Assembly: GCA_030512295.1 (NCBI GenBank)
Contig: JAULSR010000003.1
Span: 62,001 to 126,000 of the forward strand
Length of the DNA: 64,000 nt
Direction: 5' to 3'
From: Bombardia bombarda
Lineage: Eukaryota; Ascomycota; Sordariomycetes; Sordariales; Lasiosphaeriaceae
Part shown: in pieces, positions 10,977 to 21,610 of the stretch
Position numbering within the stretch: position 1 is the stretch's first letter
How the letters are laid out: the number at the start of each line of letters is the position of its first letter
The notes under the pieces: generated by a model
Told to the model about the DNA's origin: nothing
What the model saw: only the letters and a program-made list of their open reading frames with translations
The model's database searches: none
Made by a program: the position numbers and the translations under genes

Positions 10977-13392
10977 GATGATGGTTTGGTGGTTGGTGGT
11001 TGGCGGTTTTGACTGGATGGATGAGAAGAGGAGAGTCGAAGACGCTGGAGAGTGATGATGTTGTGAGAGCGACGAAAATGACAACATCGGGGCGAGCTTA
11101 GACTTGATATTTATACTTTGGAATCCCATCCAAATTCATCGTCCAGTAGTCCCTACCTACCGTAGGTACAGTACATGTACCTTTGTCAATTCCCCCAGTC
11201 CTCCTCTCCCTTGGCAATCAATCAATCAATCCCAAAACGCATCACCTGCATCGCAGAATCTGACGGGCAGGATTTCGATCTGGGTCTGGTGTCAATGTAC
11301 ACTACCAACATGCCGGCATTGCCATGGGGGGGTGGGTGGTGGACTGGAGGTCAGCATGTCGTTCAACGACTCACGACCGCGGCTAGTCAAAAGTCAAGAG
11401 AGACTAAGACTGGGCGAGAATGGCTTGAGCTGGTCATCCTACCATTGAAGCTTCCCTGGGTCCTCCATCTTTCTCACCTGCTCCGCCCCGCCCAGGCGGA
11501 TGAACACATGTCGGCCCGCGACTGTAGTGGACTTATACCTAAATCTAGTGCAGCACATGGTCCCACTACAAGAGCTGTAAGGCTGCCAAAGACTCAATGA
11601 AATTGCATTGGGAGTCTACTGACCACCTGCTAGCCAAGGTGCTGACGGGCGTAAAAAGGGGGGCGAGCTGCCCTAGACTGAACGGCGATACTACCCCAAC
11701 CTGAACACTAAAGTACGTGACAGCTCAGCCCACAGAAAGACTCCCACAGAAAGACACTAGAATGATAGACTTAATACCAGATAACCTGGACCTTCAGAGT
11801 GTCGTTGGTGTCCACTGCTTAAGGCCCGGAACCCAGCCGCCTAGCCGTGCCATACTCGCATACGCGGGGAAAACCCAGAAGAATCTGCAAACTAAGGCAG
11901 CATTGAGCCTCCTTCGCTCCGCTTTCCTCCGCTTTCCTAGGTCGACTTTTCCTTGTCATTAACAATTTTCTTTTTCTTTTCGCTGCGTATTGGCCGTATC
12001 CATTCTCCGTCATTCTCCTTTTTCTTGGCGACGGCGTAAATACGTGCCCTCGGACATTTCGGGATCCTCGCCAATGACGTCCTGGCTTGGCAACCTCCAG
12101 CATCATTTGTACGCACCTTGGCTTACTATGTCCGGAAAGGGTCCCATCGAGTATCTCCCTGCTGTTTTGACCAATGCCCGGCCTCACACATGCAACCAAC
12201 TGTCTTTTGATTTTGTGTCGTGGATTCGTTAACCGAGGACGAGGACGAGTTTGGCCTGCAAAATCTCCAATCTCTTTTTCTTCTTCCAATGCTCCGGTCC
12301 AGTGCGGTTGCATAGAGCTATCCGACAGACTGGCGTTATGCACCAGGATGGATGCGATGTAGATATGTACATTCCTTCCGAGTACCTGGTCTAGAGCTCG
12401 CCAAGCGTCTTGACCGGGATGCTTGGCCAATAGGAACATCACCACCAAGGTTGGCACCGAGGTGAGGCCCGTGGACTCTCCAAGGTTGACTGGGCCGATT
12501 GGTCTGTTCCTTTTCTGCCTGGGCTGATTTCCCAGGGTCTGTAAGCTGCAAACACGGCGGTGAGAACCACTCCTTCCTTACAAGGCCAGGATTTCTGGAT
12601 GCCATGGTGGCACTGATAGCCATACCTAAAGTAGCGACTTGGTGTCACTAACAACACCAACAGGTGGATAGCAGAGAGGTCCAGGCCTAGAGTTATACAA
12701 TAATCCCTAGGTTGGTCTCTGCTCCACATTCCCCCCCCCAGACCACCATTTCTACGATAAATGGTATCACGCGGTTAAATGGTTGGACGTCCTGTTGTCA
12801 ATCGTAGCAGTCAGACCATGAGACACCTGATCGCCACAGTCTTGGCTCGAGGGATTTCACCAGGCAATTGAACGGAAGACGAAGAACTGCTTTTCTGCAA
12901 ACAGCTGGAATCTTCGATGGCTATGTCGGATATAATTTTCCGTATTAGTGGGCCTATGTTTCGTGTACCTACTGACTGAGGTATCTTCTAGAGCTCGCAT
13001 TTGGACATCTGGCTAGGAGTGACAAGCATCTTTCCGACCTCGGATCAGCAAGCCAAGAATGGCGCAGCGGGCTGAAACCTGCCTGTCGACTTCTCCTTTT
13101 CATGGATCGGGCGGAGCAGGAGGGCTTGAGGGCTCTGTGATATACCACAGAGACACCAAACCAACGGCCCCTATGTTCCGTGGCGATGAGCATCCATGTC
13201 ATCGGAGAGGCTAAGAGTTTGACTGCGCAGTAGAATTTGCTAACTGGACATTTCATGCATACATGTCATCACCCGTTCGCTGCCCGAAAACTCTTTCAAC
13301 CCAGACTCCTGTCCTAATTACAGAAACTGTTGGCCATTCTCTGCTATCCTCACTTGCAAGCTTACCTACGTAGCTTTCCCCCTGAGCGGCCT
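10977..13392. other. Long intergenic stretch, no supported gene
   Basis: The first 500 bases are the upstream region of the secreted protein gene and hold a palindromic TACCTACCGTAGGTA motif near 11155. An open frame on the minus strand at 11819..12457 (212 codons from a GTG) shows no domain, signal or family-like pattern, and I do not call it. A C-homopolymer lies at about 12730. Confidence 0.45.
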
Positions 13393-15163
13393 TTAACGCC
13401 TTGGGCTATCCTGTACCAGAGTCTTACTCTGGCCTTTCTCCCCACCAAGCGCCTCGTCATTCTCCTCGCTTCCTGTCTCCAACACGTCCAGTGCAGCCGC
13501 GTTCCGACTCTTTCGGCGACGGAACCAATCGTCGATGAATCTACCAATGGCCAAGCAAACGGCGACTGATAGGACGGCGATGTTGACGCTGAACCCACGG
13601 CGGTAGAGTGGCTTGTCGTCGGCTTGGAAAATCTGGGCACCGTAGATGCCGGCGATGTTGGCGCCCATGATGACCATGGCCATGGCTAACGCTCTAACCT
13701 CGGAATCATCACAGGCCAGCGACATCCACGCAATATTAAGCGGGTGCGAGAAAGTGCCGAAGGTCTGCGTCCACACCACACCAAAGTAGCGCACACCCCG
13801 TAGGTCAACGTCAGTGAAGCAGCGGTTGAAAATGTAGCCGATTAGATGGCAGCATAAGCCAGCTATGACGGTCTGACCTCGCAAGTTTCTGTTGTGGTCG
13901 GCATTAGCACGTGGATTGAGGACCAAGGTATTCTCGGTGAGTTGGTTACACTTACAAACTGTCCGAAACGTAGCTAAAGCAAAAGGATACAGGTATCTGT
14001 AAGAAGAGGCCGACCGAGGCTAAGGCATTGCTTGTCAAGGATGGGAAGCCAAAGCTGGTGATGATGGACGGGGAGTACGTGTCGAAGGCGCGCTGGGGAC
14101 CATTGTTTGCCAGCGTGATGAGGAAATGGATCCACAGCCGCCAGTCGGAGAACTAGATGCATTTAGCACAGCTGTAGGGACATGGAAATGTGATGGTGCA
14201 ACTCACGGCCTTTTTGAATGCCCCCAGCCCGATCCTCCTTTTTTTCTTTCCCTTCATCGGGTCGTCCAACAGAACTCTACTTCTCAGGATGTGCAGCTCT
14301 CTGGCTGTAAACATGCTCCTGCCGGGTAAAAAGGAGCTGTATGGATTCTTGAACGAGTCGGGCAGCAGGAATCCCAGGACAAAGCCGCTGAAGATGGTGA
14401 AACTGCCCATGATGACAAACAACCAAAACCAGCCAGGTCTGTTCTCAACACCGGCCATGTGGAGGATTCCATAAGCCAGCAGCTTGGAGCTCGCCTGGCC
14501 GAACTGATTGCCGAAATAAAAGAACATGACGCGCTTGGCTGTTTCCTGCCGCGTGTACCAGGTGCTGAGAGTCCACAGGCCGCCAGGGATGAAGCCGCTC
14601 TCAGTCATACCCAGCAGGAAGCGCGTGGCGATGAAGGAGCCGTAGCTGTTTTGGAAGGCCTGGAATGTGCTGACGATGCCAAACAAGAATAGTTGCAGCG
14701 TCAGCCACTTGCCGGCTCCGACGCGATACAGGATCATGTTGGAAGGGATCTCGAAGAGGACGATTCCGAGCGAGAGCATCTGCTGCCCGACATTGAACTG
14801 GCCCTGGGTAATGTGCACGTCCTCCATAAAGTTGTTGGTGATGGCGTTGGCAATGTTGCCGCGGTCGAGCTCTAAGGATGACAGTTAGGCATGGCACCAT
14901 TTGAGGGTATTGAAGAGTCTGAACCCACGCAAGCAGAAGAATCCCAACGTCAACAATGGCATGACGATGAAATCGAGCCTGGAAGCACATGCAAATTAGC
15001 CGAGTTGGACATTATACTGACGCAGACATGAACCAAGTGCTCACTTCCGCTTTGCCCTGGCCTCTTCCTCGGCCGACCAGTCGACCTTGAGGTTGAGGGC
15101 CTCTTCGTCATTCTGGATGGGCGGGTACTGGTCCGGACTGGCAGACTTGATGCTGGGCGACAT
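13393..15163 (-). CDS. MFS transporter, Dal5-like anion:cation symporter family, five exons
   Basis: Exons are 15163..15045, 14978..14929, 14871..14207, 14152..13956 and 13888..13393. All introns (54-67 nt) keep frame, giving 508 residues. The N-terminus is cytoplasmic and acidic (MSPSIKSASPDQYPPIQ). TM1 to TM2 read LDFIVMPLLTLGFFCLQ then LDRGNIANA, the typical start of the allantoate permease/Dal5 group. RFLLGMTESGFIPGGLWTLS and the motif GWFWLFVIMGS fit the same group, as does the length. Members carry nicotinate, allantoate, sugar acids and similar small anions; the substrate cannot be read from sequence. It is divergent from the FAD monooxygenase at 16174, so the pair may share a promoter and a catabolic substrate. 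Confidence 0.88.
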
Positions 15164-16173
15164 GGTGGCTGGCTGCTGCTATCTTCAACGTTGGTTCGCC
15201 AGAGCCGGACTCGCAGCGACAAGTTGATTGCGGACAAAGCTTTCGTCTGTCGACCTCGACTGGTTGGTTTGGTTTCCACAATAACCGCCTTCGCGAAGTG
15301 GGACTGCCACATGTTCTTATACCGAGCGCCACCAAAGGCTCTCCCCCGGATTGCTCCATGTCCATCCACCACGCCCACGCACCTTCACCACGCACCTTCA
15401 CCACGCAGCAGAACAGCAGCACCTTTTTTGAGCAAAAGCAAATCTGGGCGAAATGACGGCATGGCCCTGACAGAGCACGCAATGGCAGGCGACCGCACAT
15501 AAATACCTTGCGGTGTCCCTTGGAGCTGGCCTGGGCACTTGGCAAGCTCCCCATTTGAGGGTTACCAAGACCGCCACCAAGCATCTGGCGCCATATGCCA
15601 AGCCGAAAGAGGTTTGAGTTTTCTTGGTGGGGGGGGGGTCGCCATCAACTCGAATGACAGATCTTTGTGCACATATGCAGACATAATGCAAAGAATAGTA
15701 CGAATAGGCAGGAGGGCTTTTTCTGCTGTGGGGGCTTACACACGTGCTCGAACGTTGACCTTGGCATTAATCCCAATAATTGTCCATCGCAGACATTATG
15801 CGCCGCCAAGATAGTCCAGGCCAGAAGGAATGCGCTTCAATGCTGATTATGAAAATACTCATTCAATCACAACGAGGCAGCGAATAGACTGTCGGGGCAG
15901 GATGCCATTATTATGGCGGACCAACTTGCTTGCATACCAAAAGGCAGCACCGCTTGCCTTAGTTGCGATCCTCCAGTCACGCAGCACGTGAGCGGAGACC
16001 GCGACGGACAAGGACGATTGAATGCGGTCGCAGATGCTGACATTTGCATTAATAATGATTAGCGTAGGGTTGTCGTCGCAATCAATCCTCCAGAAATAAC
16101 AAAACCCCAGCATAAAACAACCAATGCCACATCCAGTTTGAAAGCGAAAAAACAAGCCAAGTTAAAACTCCAA
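15164..16173. promoter_or_regulatory. Shared divergent promoter region
   Basis: This 1,010-bp spacer separates two divergently transcribed genes, a Dal5-like transporter and an FAD monooxygenase. It contains no supported gene. A G-homopolymer lies at about 15630. Co-regulation is inferred from layout only. Confidence 0.4.
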
Positions 16174-17394
16174 ATGTCTGGCAAGCCAATTCTAATCTCG
16201 GGGGGCGGCATCGCATCGCTGCTGCTTGCGCAGTCGCTGCGACAGTCGGGCATCCCCTTCAAGATCTTTGAACGCGATTCATCCCTGGTATTCCGCGCCC
16301 AGGGCTATCGTCTCCGGCTGTCGCCAGAGGGCCTGGACGCCATCGAGTCGGTGCTGGATGCCCCGACGTGGCAGAAGTTCTGGGACAAGTGCGGCAAGAC
16401 GGGCGGCTCTGGCTTTGCCTCATTCAACGCCGTGACGGGCGAGCAGACCGAGCGTGTGGCGCCCGAGAGTCTGGCGTCGCGAGGCGGCAAGATTGTGGGC
16501 ATTGCAAGGGGAGACATGCGCAGGATCTTTGCCGAGGGCTGCGAAGACCACATCGAATGGTCCAAGCACGTCACGGGCTACGAACTGGTTGAAGATGAGA
16601 CCAGTGGTGGTGGCGGTGGTGGTGGTGGTGGTAGTAGTGGTGGTGTCAGGGCCATCTTTTCCGATGGCACCAAGTCAACTGAAGGCTCCATGCTGGTTGG
16701 TGGCGAGGGCATCTACTCCAGGGTGGCCAAGCAGCTGTCGGGTGGCAAGCTCAAGGTGTACGACACGGGCGCCAGGGGCATCCACGGACAGGCCCCGAGC
16801 ACTGCCTTCAAGGGCCTAGGAGAAGGCGTCTTCAGGCTGCGAGACGACACGCGCTCCAATGGCGCCATCTTCATCATCACAAACGTCCGCCCTGGCGACA
16901 TGGACGACCCGAACGTTTCATTCGGCTGGACCATGGGAGGCCAGCCCGGCGTCATCCGCGCCCCCAACGACAACTACTCCATCGTCGGCAAGGAGGCCGC
17001 CGACCTCGCCAAGTCACTGACCGAGGACTGGCACCCGCGCTTCAAGCCCCTGATTGACGAGATGAACGAGCACGAGGCTGCGTTCTGGAAGATCACCTGT
17101 TCCACGCCCTCTGGTGTGCCCGAGTGGCCCAACGACCCCCGTGTGACCGTCATCGGGGATGCCGCCCATTCCATGACACCGGCCGGCGGCATTGGGGCCA
17201 ACACTGCTGTTCGAGACTCCGCCTTGCTCGGGAGCCTGCTGCGCGAAGCTGGAGGCTACAAGCCCGGCGTCACAGCTGCCTACGAGAAGGAGATGAGGGT
17301 CTATGCCAGCGCCGCAGTTCACGAGAGTTATACGACCGCCGTCGCCCAGTTCGGCGTTCAAATTGACGAGGAGACGAGCACGACAGTAGCATAG
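16174..17394 (+). CDS. FAD-dependent monooxygenase (PHBH/salicylate hydroxylase-like)
   Basis: A single exon of 406 residues. ATG 16174 is preferred because the FAD-binding fold starts immediately: ILISGGGIASLLLAQSL (GxGxxG-type, glycines at 10-12), then FKIFERDSS, with the acidic residue that contacts ribose. The second FAD motif, GDAAHSMTPAGGIGANTA, starts at residue 328. The family hydroxylates aromatic or other cyclic substrates using NAD(P)H and oxygen. An odd feature is a run of glycines followed by Ser-Ser at about residues 144-158, encoded by a GGT triplet repeat, probably a surface loop. No signal peptide or membrane anchor is seen. The divergent transporter suggests uptake and oxidation of a shared substrate, which is inference. 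Confidence 0.88.
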   Translation: MSGKPILISGGGIASLLLAQSLRQSGIPFKIFERDSSLVFRAQGYRLRLSPEGLDAIESVLDAPTWQKFWDKCGKTGGSGFASFNAVTGEQTERVAPESLASRGGKIVGIARGDMRRIFAEGCEDHIEWSKHVTGYELVEDETSGGGGGGGGGSSGGVRAIFSDGTKSTEGSMLVGGEGIYSRVAKQLSGGKLKVYDTGARGIHGQAPSTAFKGLGEGVFRLRDDTRSNGAIFIITNVRPGDMDDPNVSFGWTMGGQPGVIRAPNDNYSIVGKEAADLAKSLTEDWHPRFKPLIDEMNEHEAAFWKITCSTPSGVPEWPNDPRVTVIGDAAHSMTPAGGIGANTAVRDSALLGSLLREAGGYKPGVTAAYEKEMRVYASAAVHESYTTAVAQFGVQIDEETSTTVA

Positions 17395-17808
17395 TTCCAG
17401 ATAGAAGCATCAGACCTAGAACTCAATAAGCAGATATCTACCCCAGTCCAGTACGGTGGGACGTCAGGAAACTGATGTTTTGGTTCCCTCCCCCGCCCAC
17501 CACCACCGTCAAAGTCCGCTCGATTGATGCACTTTGGTCGCCAAAACTCCACCATGTCCTGCTCCGAGAGAGTTGGTGGATTGGCAGCATACATGCCGCC
17601 TTGCGGAAGACCGGGGGCGTAGACACTATCATGGCCGAGCACATAAAGGGAGGCTCATCTAACCGTGTCATTGGCTTAAGTCAAACACGATCTATTGACG
17701 ACGATGTAGGCGACTATCCGCCGTCGCAATGCATCCTTCGCATTCCGGCAACTTGATCACAATACTCGCTGCAATATTGCACACCAGATTGGTCTCATTG
17801 TACGACAA
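17395..17808. other. Intergenic, no gene seen
   Basis: This lies between the monooxygenase and the APH-like fragment. If the fragment once had an N-terminal half here, I cannot recognise it. Confidence 0.4.
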
Positions 17809-18633
17809 ATGCTTGAGACCCGCAGCAGCGTAGTTGGATGGCTGATTCTCTCGGCGGACCACGGTCACAGCGTACAAGCACCCATTAATATCGCTCCATA
17901 TGAGCCGCGCCATGCAGGTCCATATACGCCGAATGGTGCTATCCCACATCGGGACGCATCTCTAGCTGTACCTTACCAACCTTCTCAATCTTCTTCTGGT
18001 CCCCAGCCAGTATTCGAGTGGCTCTCCACCGTCATTGAGGCCCAGATCGCCTTGGACAATATGACCACTTATCGAAGAAACATCTACCTACAGCAATTTT
18101 TGCTCATAGCGCGCGACATGGCTGATGAAGGATATCTGGATAACGTCGCGTATTGCCTTGTTGATATGGAATTTGCCCCCCCCCAAAATATCCTTTTCAA
18201 CACCAACCCCAAGACCAACGGCGAAACGATGAACGGTATCACGGTTCTAGATTGGGATCATGCCTTCTTTGCTCCTAGTTTCATGGCATGCGACCCACCC
18301 ACGTGGATCTGGGCTATGATTTGGGAAGATGAAGATGAAGACGAAGACGAGCTATTAGATGATGATATGCCCGATACCGAAGACCTTTGTAAACTAAAGC
18401 AGATTTTTGAAGAAGCTGCGGGCCCTGAGTACCTCCGTTTCGCATACGATCCCGTTTACCGAGTGGCAAGGGCCCTTCTGCTTCTCATCATGAATGGAAT
18501 AACGGATTCCCGGCACGCTCGTAAAGCTCAGAAGCTGTTCAGAGAATGGCCAAAAATCCGTGATGCTGGAAGGAAAGACGTGTACAAGGGCAATTACACG
18601 TTGCCGGGGTGGATGCAAGATAAGGAGACATAA
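17809..18633 (+). pseudogene. APH/kinase-like protein, C-terminal part, degenerate catalytic loop
   Basis: The open frame of 274 residues begins with about 60 residues that match nothing I know, then reads as the C-terminal lobe of a fungal aminoglycoside-phosphotransferase-like protein. The stretch FLLIARDMADEGYLDNVAYC leads into the catalytic loop, followed by ITVLDWDHAFFAP, which carries the metal-binding Asp. The loop should read HxDxxxxN, as in the related copy at 31828 (AHQDLTPRN). Here it reads VDMEFAPPQN: the His is lost, the catalytic Asp is Glu, and one codon is inserted at a run of nine C bases. An acidic run (EDEDEDEDE) follows. The N-terminal lobe is absent. This looks like a truncated, probably inactive gene; a kinase-like pseudoenzyme is the alternative. 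Confidence 0.6.
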
Positions 18634-19011
18634 AATGGGGCAGTCGTCATCGACTGCGATTGGGTTCCCTGTAAAGTAGATCACGAAAAGGAAATTATAG
18701 CAATAGTACCTAGTCGCAGTGAAACATTCATTAGTAATGAAATGGCTAAAGCATCATATAATTGTCAAACACAGCGTTAAATTGATAATATTATTATTGA
18801 TATTATTGTAATTACTATAAGCGATGAGGAAAAAGGAAATGCCAGCTATTGAAAGCATAACACCGGTTACGCCAATTAGTATCTTGAAGGACCGAAAGAC
18901 GATGTAAAAAGAAATACCGCCGCCGTCGCTCGCTCCACCCATGCTACCGAGGCATAAAAAAAGATAATAGTTCGACTTAAGAAACAGAAAGTAGTATTAA
19001 AACTTTCGTAA
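18634..19011. other. Intergenic, AT-rich
   Basis: No gene is seen. The stretch at 18750-18830 is nearly all A and T with many TpA steps. Confidence 0.5.
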
Positions 19012-19458
19012 GGAGAGCATACGACCAAAAGACAAGCCACCGGTCGGAGGTCCAAAGGGGCTCCGAACGGCGTCGGAGGACAGCTACGAACGGCAATCAA
19101 TAACTGGAAGAAGGAAGAGACTAAGAGATTTATCAAATTCGAGCGTCTAGGGACAGAGATCCGAATTTGCCATGTCACTAAAGCGGACCAGTCAGTCGGC
19201 CTGATAAAGTATATAATTTAGAAGGAACAGAAGGTGACTTCGGTGATCTAGATTAATAGTATCCTGAGGCGACTTTGCGAGAAGAACTTCAGCCCCCAGG
19301 AGTTGGGCGCGATCATAGAATCTTCGGCGATACGCCCAGTCCAGAAGATCTCGAGGTGCCAGTACAAGAAATTGTTCGACGCAAATGCCGGGGTCGAAGA
19401 GATCGCTCTCTGTCGGTGGACTGATCTTGGGCCTATACTCACCAAAGTTCTAGCCTGA
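19012..19458 (+). pseudogene. Unrecognised coding relic interrupted by two TAG codons
   Basis: One frame runs for 149 codons and is broken only by TAG at 19219 and TAG at 19249. On both sides the translation has the composition of a real protein (for example NWKKEETKRFIKFERLG before, and LRRLCEKNFSPQELGAIIE after). Both stops could arise from CAG by a single C-to-T change, as repeat-induced point mutation or deamination would produce. There is no ATG at the start, so this is a fragment. I do not recognise the family. Confidence 0.35.
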
Positions 19459-20214
19459 CTGATATGTCCTCGTATTCTCATGGCAAGTGACGATGAAGTC
19501 AAAGGGTAGGAGAGATCTCGATCATGTATGGATGTATGGTTGGATGTAGCCCTAGACCTTGGTCGGGCTAGTTGGCTATGGTGATCTAGGGGTGCCTTAG
19601 GCACAAAAAGTGCTAGTTTGACGTTATTTGTTTCAACAAATAAGTCCCATTCCTCAGGGCCGAATTCGAATCGGTGACACGTGAATCAAGACAAAGGAGA
19701 GGCCGTGCCGGCAAGCAGCCCGTCTGAGGAAGCTTGCAGGAACTGCATAAGCGGTGAGCTCGGTCGCAAAATGCTAGTCCACCATCAAAGTCGAGACCCT
19801 GGAGTTGCAAAGTCATATAGAATTGAAGGGATGTGCTAGCACGTACCCATATGGCAGGAACAGCCGCACAAACGTGCAAGCAGGAGCAAGTGAGTGGGCC
19901 TCTTGGGGCGCAGTTCGATTGAATGACGGCAAGTGCAGTCAAAATGAGCTAACGACAGAGAAGGGGCTCTATAGCGATTGGCGGTGCGATAAGTATTAAG
20001 CTAGGGATTGCTAGTGGTGGTGCGCCATCCGCTCTTCCTGCTTTATCTGCGCTATGCCCTGCTCCTCGGACAGTGAGGTCTAGGACCAAGTGAAAAGCTT
20101 TAAGATATACTAGTAGTTCTCGATGAATAGACGCACATTTCTTTATATGGTTCGATCACGCACGGAGACTACTTTCAGGTATCTTACTTTCCATCCCCTT
20201 TGTGCTCCTCTCTA
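19459..20214. other. Intergenic, degraded sequence
   Basis: Short frames with many stops on both strands; nothing recognisable. Confidence 0.4.
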
Positions 20215-20990
20215 TTCAATATGGACAGTTGGAAACCCCTTATGAGTGTTGAAGCCCAGACAAACCGGCAGCTACACCGCCTCGCGAGATCACCTTCGGG
20301 CATTAGCACGCTTGCGCACAGATTAATCAGGCAAGACGGCAAGCAATTTTTCGTACAACATTGCGAGAATATACACCAGACCTAGACTTTGCTTTTGAGA
20401 AATACTACGTTGCCATATGATGCCACATATGCCGATCCTCGTGTAGGAGATGTTGTCAAGACATTGGGCGGCATGATCGACAAGCCAGAGAGCATATATC
20501 ACTCAAGGTTTGCTTACATTTAACTAACGCAGATTCTAGCGGCTCTCAACAAAGTAGTCAAAGACGGTCGTCGAGATGGGACAGTTGAGGGCAAGAGTGG
20601 TCATCGGAACACCAACGTCATCATCAATCAGTTCCTCGGTAATTCCTCAGGACCTAGACGCTTTGCTAATCGCTGGGCCATCCTATCAGGCACATCGCCA
20701 CTCCTCTTAATCGTCTTTACGTAGTCGGCCGAGAAGATAATGTACTCCGACCGCCATTCATCTTTTTGTTTCATGAAACTCACTGTGTCTCAGCGCTAAG
20801 ACTTCCATCACGAATAATCAACCCCGCTTGCTCTCCGAAGAGATTTCTCGTGTGTGTCCTCCTGAATTGAACCATGTCGCAAGAGCTTTGCAGCACTATG
20901 GGGAGTTAGCTATCCGGCTCGGAATACCAGAAGACTCGAAGTTAACGCGGGACGTGTTCAACCAGGTCAAAGCGCTCCTAGCTTGACAGT
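20215..20990 (+). pseudogene. Family X relic (related to 30992 and 31345 genes)
   Basis: Pieces in several frames resemble the two small genes at 30992..31411 and 31345..31731. The best piece begins YADPRVGDVVKTLGGMIDKP (from 20428). It is followed, after a possible short intron, by VVKDGRRDGTVEGKSGHRNT and then RRFANRWAILSGTSPLLLIV. That last stretch matches the shared core RWxxLxGPSxLxLxxYS of the other copies. An in-frame TAG sits where they have Asn, after which SAEKIM matches their VAEKIV. An upstream frame (20221..20385) and a downstream one (from about 20812) may be further exons. With a stop and broken frames this is most likely a pseudogene. The function of the family is unknown to me. 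Confidence 0.45.
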
Positions 20991-21169
20991 CCACGACATC
21001 TTCGGCGCTGCGCTCGGCTGCCCTTTAGGGTTAGTCCCGCCCGACATAACAAATATTATTAACTTATTGGTATCCCCCACTTCTGACCTGAACCATGCCC
21101 GCAACTCAGCAGATAATCTCCTGCTTCCACCAGATCTGGATCCCAAGTCACACGCTCAAGTTGTTGCTC

Positions 21170-21610
21170 TTAATTCCTTCCATTTAGTTTCATGGCTACT
21201 ACATCCTCAAGGCTCAAACCACCGCCGCCGCCTCCGCCACCTGTCGCCCTTGTTTCAGCTGAACAGCTAGCGTCAAACGGTGGGCGCGGGACCGATGATG
21301 CCCTTAGAGTCACCAGGATTCTAGAATCATGCATAGCCAAAAACAGCTCTCTAACTTGTCCTATGTCCTCCAATAAAACGCTTAAATCGATGTCGCTTGT
21401 GTCGCGACGAGATCCCCGGAGTCTAAGAGCCCAAGCGCCAAACCAAGCATAATATTGACCGGTGAAAGCGTGCTGAAGATAGTAGGCGGCTTTCGCTAAT
21501 TGTCTGCCTGTGGCGTTTGAAGCATTTCTTTCAAGCTCCATTAGTTCCTTTAGTGACGTCTGTCCAAAGTACCGAGCTACTGTGGGCTTGGCGGGGCTGC
21601 TACTAGCCAT
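21170..21610 (-). CDS. Nucleotidyltransferase-fold protein (AbiEii-like), possibly truncated
   Basis: ATG 21610 opens a frame of 146 residues. The core AWFGAWALRLRGSRRDTSDI (from residue 55) followed by DLSVL matches the nucleotidyltransferase pattern GS...DhD, with Asp73 and Asp75 as the likely metal ligands and GS at 66-67. A helical region precedes it (LKELMELERNASNATG). The C-terminal third contains a run of eight glycines encoded by a GGC/GGT repeat, then LSLEDVVAMKLNGRN. Fungal relatives usually continue into a longer helical domain after AMKLN, so the protein may be cut short. In bacteria, related folds act in MNT/AbiEii toxin-antitoxin systems; the role in fungi is unknown. It sits in a block of gene fragments beside an NLR. 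Confidence 0.55.
   Translation of the reverse strand: MASSSPAKPTVARYFGQTSLKELMELERNASNATGRQLAKAAYYLQHAFTGQYYAWFGAWALRLRGSRRDTSDIDLSVLLEDIGQVRELFLAMHDSRILVTLRASSVPRPPFDASCSAETRATGGGGGGGGLSLEDVVAMKLNGRN

Noticed and set aside
10977..11129. 52-residue N-terminal extension of the cysteine-rich protein
   Set aside because: The ATG at 10976 starts a classic signal peptide; the extension would bury it.
11819..12457. 212-codon minus-strand frame
   Set aside because: It begins at GTG, has no recognisable motif, and the composition looks like non-coding DNA.
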